DNA from: Streptomyces sp. NBC_01549
GTDB lineage: Bacteria > Actinomycetota > Actinomycetes > Streptomycetales > Streptomycetaceae
Length of the DNA: 64,000 bases
Assembly: GCF_026339955.1 (NCBI RefSeq)
Contig: NZ_JAPEPW010000001.1
Span: 620,001 to 684,000 of the forward strand
Reading direction: 5' to 3'
Made by a program: the position numbers and the translations under genes. Of this stretch, positions 17,465 to 25,689 are shown one piece after another. Below the pieces are notes generated by a model. That model saw nothing but the letters and a program-made list of their open reading frames with translations. It was not told the DNA's origin and searched no databases. The first letter of the stretch is position 1. Every line of letters begins with the position of its first letter.

Positions 17465-18124
17465 ATGCCAAGCAACCGCAGAGCCGTCAGGCAGTACGGG
17501 CTCCAATGGGGCAGCCTCGGTATTGCCGTCGTGGCCCTCATCCTGGCGACCCCGTTCGCGTTGGACTTCCTGGCCCCCAAAGATCTGGACTGGGGGCTGC
17601 TGAGCAACATCAGCCAGACGTACGGCGCCGTCTCCGTCTTCGTCTCCGCGGCAGCCCTGATCGGCGTGGCACTTTCCCTCGTCTATCAGGCACGGCAGAC
17701 CCACATACAAAACGAGGAAGCCCATCGTTCGGCACACCGGGAGTTGGTTCTTCTCACCCTGAGCGATCCCGCCTACCAAGTGTGCTGGGAGCCCCCCAAC
17801 ACACGCATGACGGAAGAACGGTGGCGACAGCTCCTCGTCGCCAACTTGATCGTCAGCATGTGGAGCAGCGACTACAAGCTGGGGCTCATGGACGACCGCA
17901 CCATGCTCGCCATACTCAGCGACTACTTCCGCGGCGAGATCGGCCGCGCCTATTGGCACAACAGCGGACCGTCGTGGCATGCCTACCTCAACGAGGGCCG
18001 TGATGGTCGGCAGCGGCGATTCGTCAACCTCGCGGAGAAGGCTTACACGGCTGCTGTCGCCACAGGTCCGCCTCTCCTCACCCGCGACTACTTCGAGCCC
18101 CCGAGCACTCCCGCAAGCCAGTGA
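17465..18124 (+). CDS. Membrane-anchored protein resembling DUF6082
   Basis: 219 residues. Two hydrophobic segments at the N-terminus (LGIAVVALILATPFALDFL and AVSVFVSAAALIGVALSLVY) are followed by a soluble helical region (QARQTHIQNEEAHRSAHRELVLL, ... EIGRAYWHNSGPSWHAY). This layout fits the actinobacterial DUF6082 family as I remember it. It is monocistronic, downstream of the IS110 element, and convergent with the citrate-synthase gene. Function unknown. The ATG at 17465 follows AGGGGG closely. Confidence 0.7.
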   Translation: MPSNRRAVRQYGLQWGSLGIAVVALILATPFALDFLAPKDLDWGLLSNISQTYGAVSVFVSAAALIGVALSLVYQARQTHIQNEEAHRSAHRELVLLTLSDPAYQVCWEPPNTRMTEERWRQLLVANLIVSMWSSDYKLGLMDDRTMLAILSDYFRGEIGRAYWHNSGPSWHAYLNEGRDGRQRRFVNLAEKAYTAAVATGPPLLTRDYFEPPSTPASQ

Positions 18125-18169
18125 GTCCAAGCCGCGGATCCGCCCCGGGATGAGTTATCCGATGGCTCG

Positions 18170-19348
18170 TCAAGAGGCGACGGGAACCGGTGCCGGTGCC
18201 GGCTTCCCCACATACCGTGCCGCCGGACGGATGATCTTCGGGTCCTCCGCCTGCTCGAGGATGTTGGCGCTCCAGCCGACGACGCGGCCCGCGGCGAAGG
18301 TGGGGGTGAACATCTCCCGCGGGAGACCACAGAGTTCCATGACCACACCCGCGTAGAACTCCACGTTGGTGTGGAGTTCGCGGCCGGGCTTCAGCTCGGC
18401 CAGGATCGCCTCCACCTGGTGTTCGACCTCGACGGCGAAATCGACCAGAGGGCCGCCGAACTGCTGGGCGATGCCGTGGAGCATTCGGGAGCGGGGGTCC
18501 TCGGTGCGGTAGACCGCGTGTCCGAAACCCATGATGCGATCGCCCGCGAGGACCCGTTCGCGGATCCAGGGGTCGATGCGGGCGGAGGTGCCGATCGCGT
18601 CAAGAGTGTCCAGGGCCCGGCTCGGCGCACCGCCGTGCAGTGGCCCGGACAGCGCCCCGACCGCACCCACCAGACACGCGGCCACGTCCGCTCCCGTCGA
18701 CGTGATCACCCGCGCGGTGAAGGTTGACGCATTGAATCCATGATCAATGGTTGATATCAAGTACTGCTCGACCGCCCGGGCCCGCGCCGGGTCCGGCTCC
18801 GAGCCCGTCAGCATGTAGAGGTAGTTCGCGGCGTACGGCAGATCCTCGCGCGGTTCGACCGGTTCCAGGCCCTGCCCCAGGCGATACAGCGCCGTGAGCA
18901 ACGTCGGTACGGCCGCGCACGCCGCGAGCGTGTCCGCGCGCCGCCGGACGACGTCGATGTCGTACACCGGCCGGAAGCCCAACGACGCACCGAGCAGTGA
19001 CAACGCGGTCCGCAGTCCCGCGAGCGGTCCGGACGGTCCCGTCGCCGCGGCGATCGCGGGCAGCGCCGCGCGCACCTCGTCCGGCAGCCCACGCAGCGCC
19101 GCGGTGCGTGCGGCGAAGGCCGCACCGCGCGCCGCGTCCGGCAGTTCACCGTGGACCAGCAGATGCCAGACGTCCTCGAACCCGCGGGTCTGAGCGAGTT
19201 CGACGGCCGAGTACTGACGGTAGTGGTAGAAGCCCTCCCGCCCCCTGACGTCACCGAGCGCGGTGTCGGTGACTACGACGCCCGAGAGTCCTCTCGGTAC
19301 GTCGACAGGGGTGATGGACGGTGCGGTCACGGCCCGGTTGTTCGGCAT
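18170..19348 (-). CDS. Citrate synthase-like protein with Asp-to-Glu change at the catalytic position
   Basis: A 392-residue citrate/2-methylcitrate synthase family protein (acetyl-CoA plus oxaloacetate). Catalytic His regions are visible at STIDHGFNAST and, for the main pair, HGGAPSRAL and GFGHAVYRTEDPRSR. The segment that normally reads NVDFYSG is NVEFYAGVVME, so the catalytic Asp is Glu; whether this is tolerated in the family I cannot tell. Start ATG at 19348 has a perfect GGAGG. It is transcribed divergently from the HTH-bearing homologue at 19447, with which it may form mixed oligomers. Confidence 0.88.
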   Translation of the reverse strand: MPNNRAVTAPSITPVDVPRGLSGVVVTDTALGDVRGREGFYHYRQYSAVELAQTRGFEDVWHLLVHGELPDAARGAAFAARTAALRGLPDEVRAALPAIAAATGPSGPLAGLRTALSLLGASLGFRPVYDIDVVRRRADTLAACAAVPTLLTALYRLGQGLEPVEPREDLPYAANYLYMLTGSEPDPARARAVEQYLISTIDHGFNASTFTARVITSTGADVAACLVGAVGALSGPLHGGAPSRALDTLDAIGTSARIDPWIRERVLAGDRIMGFGHAVYRTEDPRSRMLHGIAQQFGGPLVDFAVEVEHQVEAILAELKPGRELHTNVEFYAGVVMELCGLPREMFTPTFAAGRVVGWSANILEQAEDPKIIRPAARYVGKPAPAPVPVAS

Positions 19349-19361
19349 GATTTCCTCCCTG

Positions 19362-19425
19362 AACTTGATTTGACTATCCATGCTTGACTCAATCCGTGTC
19401 AATATTGATTGCGTCAATATGGCGA
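19362..19425. promoter_or_regulatory. Divergent promoter with TTGA/TCAA operator repeats
   Basis: The 98 bp between the two citrate-synthase genes is locally AT-rich. It holds TTGACTCAA (19384-19392), the perfect palindrome TCAATATTGA (19399-19408) and TTGATTGCGTCAA (19405-19417), plus TTGATTTGAC near 19365. Leftward, TTGACA (19402-19397) with a downstream GATAGT is a plausible -35/-10 pair that these repeats overlap. They are likely operator sites for a local regulator. Confidence 0.7.
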
Positions 19426-19446
19426 TACACAGATACGGTGGCGTCC

Positions 19447-20742
19447 ATGAGGGATCAAGAACCGGCAGGGTCAACGCACGAAGGCCGCGAAGGCCATGGA
19501 GCCCGTGGAGGCCACGAAGGTCGGCGGCTCAGCACCAGGGAGACCGCCGAGCTCCTCGGTGTGAAGCCCGAGACCGTGTACGCGTATGTGAGTCGCGGCC
19601 AGCTCACCAGCCGGCGCGACCCCGGCGGCCGCGGCAGCACCTTCGACGCCAAGGAGGTGGAGGCACTGGCTCGGCGCAACAAGCGTGATTCCGGCGGGAG
19701 TTCGAGCACCGGCGGCGAGCTGTCCGTCCGTACCCGCATCACCCTCATCGACAAGGACCGGTACTACTACCGAGGCGTCGACGCGACCGAACTGGCCGCG
19801 CGTCACTCCTACGAAGAGATCGCCGAATGGCTGTGGACCGGAGAGCTGCGCCCGGGCGTCACGTTCACCGCCCCGGAGGCGTCCGTCACCGCCGCCCGCC
19901 GCGCCGTCGACGCGCTGCCCGAGCACAGTGGACCCACCGACCGGCTCCGGGTCGCCGCGATCGCCGCCTCGGCCGCCGATCCGCTGCGCTTCGACCTCTC
20001 GCAGAGCGCCGTCCTCGGCACCGCGCGCACCCTCATCCCCACCCTCGTCGCCGCCCTCCCACCCCTGCGCCACGACCACCGCGACGCGGGCCCACTGGCC
20101 CACCGGCTGTGGGGGCGCCTCACCGGCCGAACTCCCGACGAGGCGTCACTGCGTGTGCTGGACACGGCACTCGGCCTGCTCGTCGACCACGACCTGGCCG
20201 CCTCGACGCTCGCGGTGCGGGTCGCCGCCTCGGCACGGGCACACCCGTACGCCGCCGTCTCGGCGGGCCTCGGCGTGCTCGAAGGCCCCCTGCACGGCGC
20301 GGCCAGCGGCCTCGCCCACCGGCTGCTCCTCGACGTCCTCGACCAGGGCACCGCGGCCCCCGTGGTCGCCGACGAACTGCGCGCCGGGCGCCGTGTCCCC
20401 GGGCTCGGCCACCGGCTCTACCCAGGCGAGGACCCACGCGCGCGTGCCCTGTTCGCCCTCCTGGAGAAGGTGCCGGGCGCGGCGCCCGCCCTCGCGGCGG
20501 CCCAGGACATCGTGACCACCACCGCCCGGCACACCCCCCTGCACGCCAATGTCGACCTGGCGCTGGCCGTGCTCACGGTCTCCTCTGGCATGTCCGCCTC
20601 CGCGGGAGAGACGGTTTTCGCCGTCGCCCGAACGGCGGGATGGATCGCCCACACCCTGGAGGAGTACGAGGAACGCCCGCTGCGCATGCGCCCGAGCGGC
20701 CACTACGTAGGGGCGCGCCCGCCACAGCCACTCCCCAAGTGA
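19447..20742 (+). CDS. Citrate synthase-like protein with N-terminal helix-turn-helix domain
   Basis: A 431-residue fusion. Residues about 28-80 form a MerR/excisionase-type DNA-binding domain (RLSTRETAELLGVKPETVYAYVSRGQL, then RDPGGRGSTFDAKEVEALARR). The remainder is a citrate-synthase fold with LVDHDLAAST, EGPLHGAASGL, GLGHRLYPGEDPRARAL and HANVDLALAVL, so all three catalytic positions including Asp look intact. Such a protein could act as an enzyme, a metabolite-responsive regulator, or both; repeats in the adjacent promoter are obvious candidate sites. The ATG at 19447 has only a weak GGTGG upstream. Domain calls are firm; the regulatory role is inference. Confidence 0.88.
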   Translation: MRDQEPAGSTHEGREGHGARGGHEGRRLSTRETAELLGVKPETVYAYVSRGQLTSRRDPGGRGSTFDAKEVEALARRNKRDSGGSSSTGGELSVRTRITLIDKDRYYYRGVDATELAARHSYEEIAEWLWTGELRPGVTFTAPEASVTAARRAVDALPEHSGPTDRLRVAAIAASAADPLRFDLSQSAVLGTARTLIPTLVAALPPLRHDHRDAGPLAHRLWGRLTGRTPDEASLRVLDTALGLLVDHDLAASTLAVRVAASARAHPYAAVSAGLGVLEGPLHGAASGLAHRLLLDVLDQGTAAPVVADELRAGRRVPGLGHRLYPGEDPRARALFALLEKVPGAAPALAAAQDIVTTTARHTPLHANVDLALAVLTVSSGMSASAGETVFAVARTAGWIAHTLEEYEERPLRMRPSGHYVGARPPQPLPK

Positions 20743-20820
20743 GCCCCTAGCGCTCCACAGCGCTCCGAATGCGCCCAAAGTGCGCCCCATACGCACCGCC
20801 GGAAGTCACCCCGGACGAAG

Positions 20821-20839
20821 TCAGGTTAGGCTCACCTCT
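20821..20839 (+). promoter_or_regulatory. Iron box (DmdR/IdeR site) overlapping the start of the sucrase/ferredoxin-like gene
   Basis: TCAGGTTAGGCTCACCTCT matches the actinobacterial iron-box consensus TTAGGTTAGGCTAACCTAA in its core (AGGTTAGGCT.ACCT). It ends immediately before the GTG start, and the embedded TAGGCT could serve as a -10 for a leaderless transcript. Confidence 0.85.
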
Positions 20840-21784
20840 GTGAGTACGTGCACGACCGCGTCCCGGGACCTCGACGAGCCCCTCGCGGGGACCGCGGCGA
20901 CCGCGAGGACATGGCTGCTCCTCGAACAGCCGGGCCCCTGGGGTGCCAAGGCGCTCACGTCGAGCCACCTGGACCCGAAGCTCGGCCGCGCGCTCGAAGC
21001 CGCGGCCCGGGACACCGGAGTGCGGATCGCGCTCATCCGCCGCCCCGGACGGCACGCCGACTGCGGTACATCCGCGGAGCGCCAGGTGTTCGCGGCTCAC
21101 ACCACCCCGGGCAACGTGTGGCTGCACGCCGCCACGACCCGCGCTCCTGAGCGGTTGCTCGACCTGGACTTCACCGCGCTCGGCGAGGGAGACCCGCGCA
21201 CCTTCGACGCGGCGCTCCAGGGTCGGCACCACACGGGCGAGCCGCTCGCGCTCGTCTGCACCAACGGCAAGCGGGACCGCTGCTGCGCCCTCCTGGGCCG
21301 GCCCCTCGCGGCGGAGCTCGCCGCCTCGGGAGTGGCGGGCGCGTGGGAGGTCACCCACCTCGGCGGTCACCGCTTCTCGCCTACGCTGCTCGTCCTGCCG
21401 TACGGGTACGCCTACGGGCGGGCCGAGGCCCACGCCGTCAAGGAGATCCTCCAGGACGTGCGGGAGGGCCGCGTCGTCACGGAGGGCTGCCGTGGCAACT
21501 CCGCGTGGGAGCGGCCCGGGCAGGCCGCTGAGCTGGCCGTGCGCAGGGCCTCCGGGGAGCATGCCGCGGAAGCCCTCAGCATCGTCCGCATGGACGGCGC
21601 GGCGCCGCGCTGGGACGTGACCGTCGCCCACACCGACGGGCGCCTGTGGCGCGTCATCGTGGCGCAGGGCACCTCATTGCCGCCCCGCCCGGAAAGCTGC
21701 GGCTCGGCGCTGGGTTCCCCGGCCCGGATGGACGTGGTGGCCGTACGGGAGATGCCCCGCGCGGCGATCCCCGTGGCCTGCTGA
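20840..21784 (+). CDS. Sucrase/ferredoxin-like family protein, iron-regulated
   Basis: A 314-residue protein of the thioredoxin-fold sucrase/ferredoxin-like family (yeast Apd1-type), probably binding a 2Fe-2S cluster. The Cys/His residues in LVCTNGKRDRCCALLGRPLA and the later HLGGHRFSPTLLVLPYG segment are family signatures. An iron box lies directly on the start region, so the gene should be derepressed when iron is scarce. A role in iron or siderophore redox chemistry is inferred. The GTG at 20840 is preferred; an upstream in-frame extension to 20780 would run through the operator. Confidence 0.87.
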   Translation: MSTCTTASRDLDEPLAGTAATARTWLLLEQPGPWGAKALTSSHLDPKLGRALEAAARDTGVRIALIRRPGRHADCGTSAERQVFAAHTTPGNVWLHAATTRAPERLLDLDFTALGEGDPRTFDAALQGRHHTGEPLALVCTNGKRDRCCALLGRPLAAELAASGVAGAWEVTHLGGHRFSPTLLVLPYGYAYGRAEAHAVKEILQDVREGRVVTEGCRGNSAWERPGQAAELAVRRASGEHAAEALSIVRMDGAAPRWDVTVAHTDGRLWRVIVAQGTSLPPRPESCGSALGSPARMDVVAVREMPRAAIPVAC

Positions 21785-21897
21785 CCAAAGCTCTTGCGCG
21801 GGCCGTCCCGTACCCGCCGACCTCGGCTTCCCCACGCGCCGATCAAGAGATCCACGCCACACTCCCTTCGGCCCGGCGCACGCTCCCCCGTACCGTC

Positions 21898-23664
21898 ATG
21901 GCTATGAGCCCCACTCCCCCCGCACGACGACTGCGCCTCGGTCTGCCGCGGCGGGTGTTCTCGCAGGTGCTGCTGATGCAGGTGGCGATAGCCGCCGGGG
22001 TCGCCATCCTCGCGACCGGGCTGTTCCTCGCCCCGCTCAGCGCCCAGCTCGACGACCAGGCCAAGCGCCAGGCGCTCGCGATCGCGCAGACAACGGCCGC
22101 CCAGCCGCAGATCGCCAGAGACCTGCAGACGTCCATACCGTCCGTGAACGGCCCCGTACAGGTCGCCGCGGAGCGGATCCGCAAGGCCAGCGGGGCCGAG
22201 TACGTCGTGGTGATGAACACACACTGGGTGCGCTGGTCACACAAGGACACCACGCAGATCGGCGGGGTCGTCTCGACCGACCCCAGCCAGGCCCTGGCCG
22301 GCCGGGACGTCATGGACATAGACAGCGGCACACTGGGGCGCTCGGCCCGCGGCAAGGTACCCCTGCGCGACGCCCACGGGCGCATCATCGGCGCGGTCTC
22401 GGTGGGCATCGAGTACGACAGTGTGCGCGCCCGGCTGATCCACGCGATCCCCGGACTCTTCGCCTACGCGGGCGGAGCCCTGGCCGTCGGTGCGTTCGCC
22501 GCGTATCTGCTCTCCCGACGAGTCCAACGGCAGACCCGTGACCTGGCCTTCTCCGACATCTCGGCGCTGCTCGCGGAACGCGAGGCGATGCTGCACGGTA
22601 TTCGGGAGGGGGTCATCGCCCTGGACCGCGTCGGCCGCGTGAGGCTCCTGAACGACGAGGCGCAGCGCCTGCTCGGGCTCGACGCCGAGGCCATCGGGCA
22701 GCCGCTCGACGACCTGCTCGGGCCGGGCCGCACGACCGACGTACTGGCCGGACGGGTCACCGGCACGGATCTGCTGACCGTGCGCGGCCAGCGCGTCCTG
22801 GTCGCCAACCGCATGCCCACGGACGACGGCGGCGCCGTGGCCACGCTCCGTGACCGCACGGAGCTGGAACAGCTGGGCCGTGAGCTCGATTCGACCCACG
22901 GTCTGATCGACGCCCTGCGCGCACAGGACCACGAGCACGCCAACCGGATGCACACGGTCCTGGGGCTGCTCGAGCTGGAGATGTACGACGACGCCGTGGA
23001 GTTCGTCGGCGAGGTGGTCGGCGACCACAGGGTCACCGCGGAACAGGTCACCGAGAAGATCCACGATCCGCTGCTGGCCGCCCTGCTGGTCGGCAAGGCC
23101 ACGGTGGCGGCCGAGCGCGGGGTGGCTCTCTGGATCGCGGACGGGACCCGGCTGCCCGACCGGCTGGTCGACCCTCGGGGGCTGGTCACCGTCGTGGGCA
23201 ATCTGGTCGACAACGCACTCGACGCCGTCGCGGGCACACCGCACGCGCGCGTGGAGGTCGAATTGCGCGCCAAGGGACGAACGGCCGTGCTGCGCGTACG
23301 GGACACCGGGCCCGGAATTCCGGCGGAGCGGCGGGAGCTGATCTTCACGGACGGGTGGTCCACCAAGAAGCCACCGGCGCACGGTAAACGCGGACTCGGT
23401 CTCTCCCTGGTACGTCGTCTCGCCGAGCGGCAAGGAGGCAGCGCGGAGGTGGCGGAGGCCGACGGAGGGGGCGCGGAGTTCACGGTCGTGCTGCCGGAGG
23501 CCCTCACGGACGCCGGCCTCGGGGCGGCCGAACGCCGTGTGCCGGGCCCGGAGGGCGAACCCGTCCGCGGGCCCGCACCGGAACTCGTACGACAGCCCGA
23601 CACGTTCTCCCGGAACACCACCGATGCCACCGCCACCACGCCCGCCGAGGAGGAGTCGCGATGA
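21898..23664 (+). CDS. Sensor histidine kinase, CitA/DcuS type
   Basis: A 588-residue membrane kinase. TM1 (VFSQVLLMQVAIAAGVAILA), an extracytoplasmic Cache-like sensor domain (residues about 45-175, with SVGIEYDSVRARL near its end), TM2 (GLFAYAGGALAVGAFAAYL), a PAS domain (IREGVIALDRVGRVRLLNDEAQRLLG), then a Spo0B-type dimerisation His in DHEHANRMHTVLGLLELEMY and a HATPase with NLVDNALDAV, DTGPGIP and GKRGLGLSLV. The CitA family senses C4/C6 carboxylates. It overlaps the downstream regulator gene by ATGA. The ATG at 21904 is an alternative start. Confidence 0.92.
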   Translation: MAMSPTPPARRLRLGLPRRVFSQVLLMQVAIAAGVAILATGLFLAPLSAQLDDQAKRQALAIAQTTAAQPQIARDLQTSIPSVNGPVQVAAERIRKASGAEYVVVMNTHWVRWSHKDTTQIGGVVSTDPSQALAGRDVMDIDSGTLGRSARGKVPLRDAHGRIIGAVSVGIEYDSVRARLIHAIPGLFAYAGGALAVGAFAAYLLSRRVQRQTRDLAFSDISALLAEREAMLHGIREGVIALDRVGRVRLLNDEAQRLLGLDAEAIGQPLDDLLGPGRTTDVLAGRVTGTDLLTVRGQRVLVANRMPTDDGGAVATLRDRTELEQLGRELDSTHGLIDALRAQDHEHANRMHTVLGLLELEMYDDAVEFVGEVVGDHRVTAEQVTEKIHDPLLAALLVGKATVAAERGVALWIADGTRLPDRLVDPRGLVTVVGNLVDNALDAVAGTPHARVEVELRAKGRTAVLRVRDTGPGIPAERRELIFTDGWSTKKPPAHGKRGLGLSLVRRLAERQGGSAEVAEADGGGAEFTVVLPEALTDAGLGAAERRVPGPEGEPVRGPAPELVRQPDTFSRNTTDATATTPAEEESR

Positions 23665-24341
23665 TCGAGGTCCTGGTCGTGGACGACGACACCCGGGTCG
23701 CGCGGGTGAACGCCGCGTACGTCGACAAGGTGCCCGGCTTCCATGCCGCGGGCGAGGCGCACAGCGCTGCCGAGGCGCTCCACCGGATGGAGACGCTGCC
23801 CCACCTGGACCTGGTCCTGATGGACCACTACCTGCCCGACGAGACGGGCCTCGCGGTCGTCCAGGAGATGCGTCGGCGCGGGCACCAGACCGACGTCATC
23901 ATGGTGACCGCGGCCCGCGACATCTCGACCGTCCAGGCGGCCATGCGGCAGGGCGCCCTCCAGTACCTGGTCAAGCCGTTCGCCTTCGCGGGCCTGCGCG
24001 CCAAGCTCGAGGCGTACGCGGCTCTGCGCCGCACGCTCGACGGCGGCGGCGAGGCCGAGCAGGCCCAGGTGGACCGGATTTTCGGCGCCCTGTCGGCGAG
24101 TGCGGAGCCGAACCTGCCCAAGGGGCACTCCCCCACGACCGCGGAACTCGTCCGACGGGCGCTGGTGACCGCCGAGGGGCCGCTGTCGGCCCAGGAGATC
24201 GCCGAGGAGACCGGACTGAGCCGGCAGACCGCCCAGCGCTATCTGAAGCTCCTGGAGCGCACGGGACGGGCCAGGCTGACCCTCAGATACGGCGACGCGG
24301 GCCGCCCGGAGCATCGCTACGTCTGGGCGACCCGCGCCTGA
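23661..24341 (+). CDS. Response regulator, CitB/DcuR type
   Basis: 226 residues. Receiver domain with acidic pocket VVDDDT and phospho-acceptor Asp in LVLMDHYLPDETGL, switch Thr in VTAARD, Lys in LVKPF. The C-terminal HTH reads PLSAQEIAEETGLSRQTAQRYLKLLERTGRARLTLRYG. It is cotranscribed with its kinase (4-bp overlap). The nearby leftward ABC importer is a possible target. Confidence 0.93.
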   Translation: MIEVLVVDDDTRVARVNAAYVDKVPGFHAAGEAHSAAEALHRMETLPHLDLVLMDHYLPDETGLAVVQEMRRRGHQTDVIMVTAARDISTVQAAMRQGALQYLVKPFAFAGLRAKLEAYAALRRTLDGGGEAEQAQVDRIFGALSASAEPNLPKGHSPTTAELVRRALVTAEGPLSAQEIAEETGLSRQTAQRYLKLLERTGRARLTLRYGDAGRPEHRYVWATRA

Positions 24342-24385
24342 GGGCACGGCCGTAAAGGGGGATCCTGATGAAGGCGCGGCCACGG

Positions 24386-24419
24386 GGGGCGGGGGAAGAG
24401 GCCTCGCGCGCCCCGCCCC
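24386..24419. terminator. Bidirectional terminator between regulator and ABC genes
   Basis: GGGGCGGGG (24386-24394) pairs with CCCCGCCCC (24411-24419) between convergent genes; the loop itself contains a GAGGCCTC palindrome. Confidence 0.65.
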
Positions 24420-24423
24420 GGGG

Positions 24424-24487
24424 CCAGTGGTGGCCTTCTTTACTCCGCCGGTGCCGGCCTTCTTCCTCAGCCGGTGGCGGCCTTCTT
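24424..24487 (-). repeat. Three 23-24-bp repeats across the stop codon of the substrate-binding protein gene
   Basis: Read leftward, AAGAAGGCCGCCACCGGC at the end of the gene recurs as AAGAAGGCCGGCACCGGC and AAGAAGGCCACCACTGG. The first unit encodes KKAATG then stop; the later units would encode KKAGTGG and KKATTG in shifted frames. Confidence 0.8.
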
Positions 24488-25531
24488 CACGAACTCCGTG
24501 GTGTAGGTCTTGCTCAGGTCCACCTTGGCGTTCTTGATGTTGGGGTTGAACGCCTTGAGCACCTTCTCGACGGTCTCGGGGCCGTCCTCGGGCATCACGC
24601 CGTCCTTGGTGAACATCGGCAGCGTGCTCTGGATGGCGGTCGCGTAGAGCGTCTTGTTGCCCTGGGAGTAGTCGGCGGGCATCTTGGCTGCGATCTCGGA
24701 GGCGCTGTGCGTGGACATCCACTTGAGGGTCTTCACGAAGGCGTTGGCCAGCTTCTGGACCGTCTCCTTGTGGCCGTTCACCCAGTCCGTCTGCATGTAG
24801 AGGCTGGACGAGGGATACGGTCCGCCGAGCGCCTCCTGCGAGCCACTCGGCGTACGCATGTCGATGAGCACCTTGCCGAGGCCCTTCTGCAGGACCGTGG
24901 CGACGGTCGGGTCCGTCGTCATGCCGCCGTCGATCGCCCCCTTCTGGAGTGCCGAGACGAAGGTCGGACCCGCGCCGACGGCGACCGGTGCGAACTCGCT
25001 GACCTTCACACCGTTCTTGACCGCGAGGTACTTGGTGAGGAAGTCGGTGGAGGAACCGAGCCCGGTGACGCCGAGCTTCTTGCCCTTGAAGTCCTTGGGC
25101 GAGGTGATATCGTCCGCTCGCTTCTTGGAGACGATCTCCACCTCGCCGGGCGCGTGCGAGAACTGCACGACGGACTCCACGGCCTTGCCCTTGGTCTGCA
25201 GGTCGAGCGTGTGGTCGTAGAAGCCGACGGCTCCCTGGACCTGTCCGGACACGAGTGCGGTCTCCGCCTGCACACCGGCCGGCTCACTCAGGAGTTCGAC
25301 ATTCAAACCCTCGTCGTTGAAGTAGCCGAGCCGCTGCGTGAGCATCGCCGGCATGTAGATGACCTTGTCCAGGCCACCGACCATGATCTTGACGTGCTCC
25401 CCCTTGCCGCCGCCCCCGTTGCTGCCGGAGTCGGCGGTGGTGGAGGCCGCGTCGTTGGCGCAGGCGGTGAGCGAGGAGAGGGCGAGCAGACCGGCGGCTG
25501 CCAGCGCGGAGTATCTGGCGGTCTTACGCAT
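24467..25531 (-). CDS. ABC transporter substrate-binding lipoprotein (NitT/TauT family)
   Basis: 354 residues. The signal peptide ends in the lipobox LTAC with the lipidated Cys, followed by a Ser/Gly-rich linker. The mature part is an NMT1/SsuA-type binding domain (HVKIMVGGLDKVIYMPAMLTQRLGYF ... shown here in parts: YMPAMLTQRLGYF, GLNVELL, GAVGFYDHTLDLQTKGK, LGVTGLGSSTDFLTKYLA). It captures ligand for the downstream permease and ATPase. The family handles nitrate, sulfonates, taurine and pyrimidine precursors; the ligand here is unknown. It is separated from the permease gene, which lies upstream in transcription, by a tandem-repeat spacer. Confidence 0.9.
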   Translation of the reverse strand: MRKTARYSALAAAGLLALSSLTACANDAASTTADSGSNGGGGKGEHVKIMVGGLDKVIYMPAMLTQRLGYFNDEGLNVELLSEPAGVQAETALVSGQVQGAVGFYDHTLDLQTKGKAVESVVQFSHAPGEVEIVSKKRADDITSPKDFKGKKLGVTGLGSSTDFLTKYLAVKNGVKVSEFAPVAVGAGPTFVSALQKGAIDGGMTTDPTVATVLQKGLGKVLIDMRTPSGSQEALGGPYPSSSLYMQTDWVNGHKETVQKLANAFVKTLKWMSTHSASEIAAKMPADYSQGNKTLYATAIQSTLPMFTKDGVMPEDGPETVEKVLKAFNPNIKNAKVDLSKTYTTEFVKKAATG

Positions 25532-25565
25532 GATGGGTCACGTCCTTGTGAGAGGGCAGTGCGGG

Positions 25566-25687
25566 AAAAGGGGTGCCCTGGGGAGCGTTGAGCGGAAAGG
25601 GGAGCACCCTGGAAAGCGTTGAGAGGAAGTCGGGCACCTTGGAGGGCCCTGAGAGGAAATCGAGCGCCCCGGGGGGTGTTGTCTGCC
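25566..25687. repeat. Four imperfect 30-31-bp tandem repeats
   Basis: Units begin at 25566, 25596, 25627 and 25657. The first three end in GAGCGG or GAGAGG; the shared pattern is AA(A/G)..GGG.GC(A/C)CC.TGG...GCGTTGAGAGG. They fill the space between the permease stop and the substrate-binding protein start. Confidence 0.85.
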
Positions 25688-25689
25688 GA

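Noticed and set aside
25566..25687. CRISPR array reading of the 30-bp repeats
   Set aside because: Units abut with no unique spacers and differ internally, so this is a simple tandem repeat; no cas genes are present.
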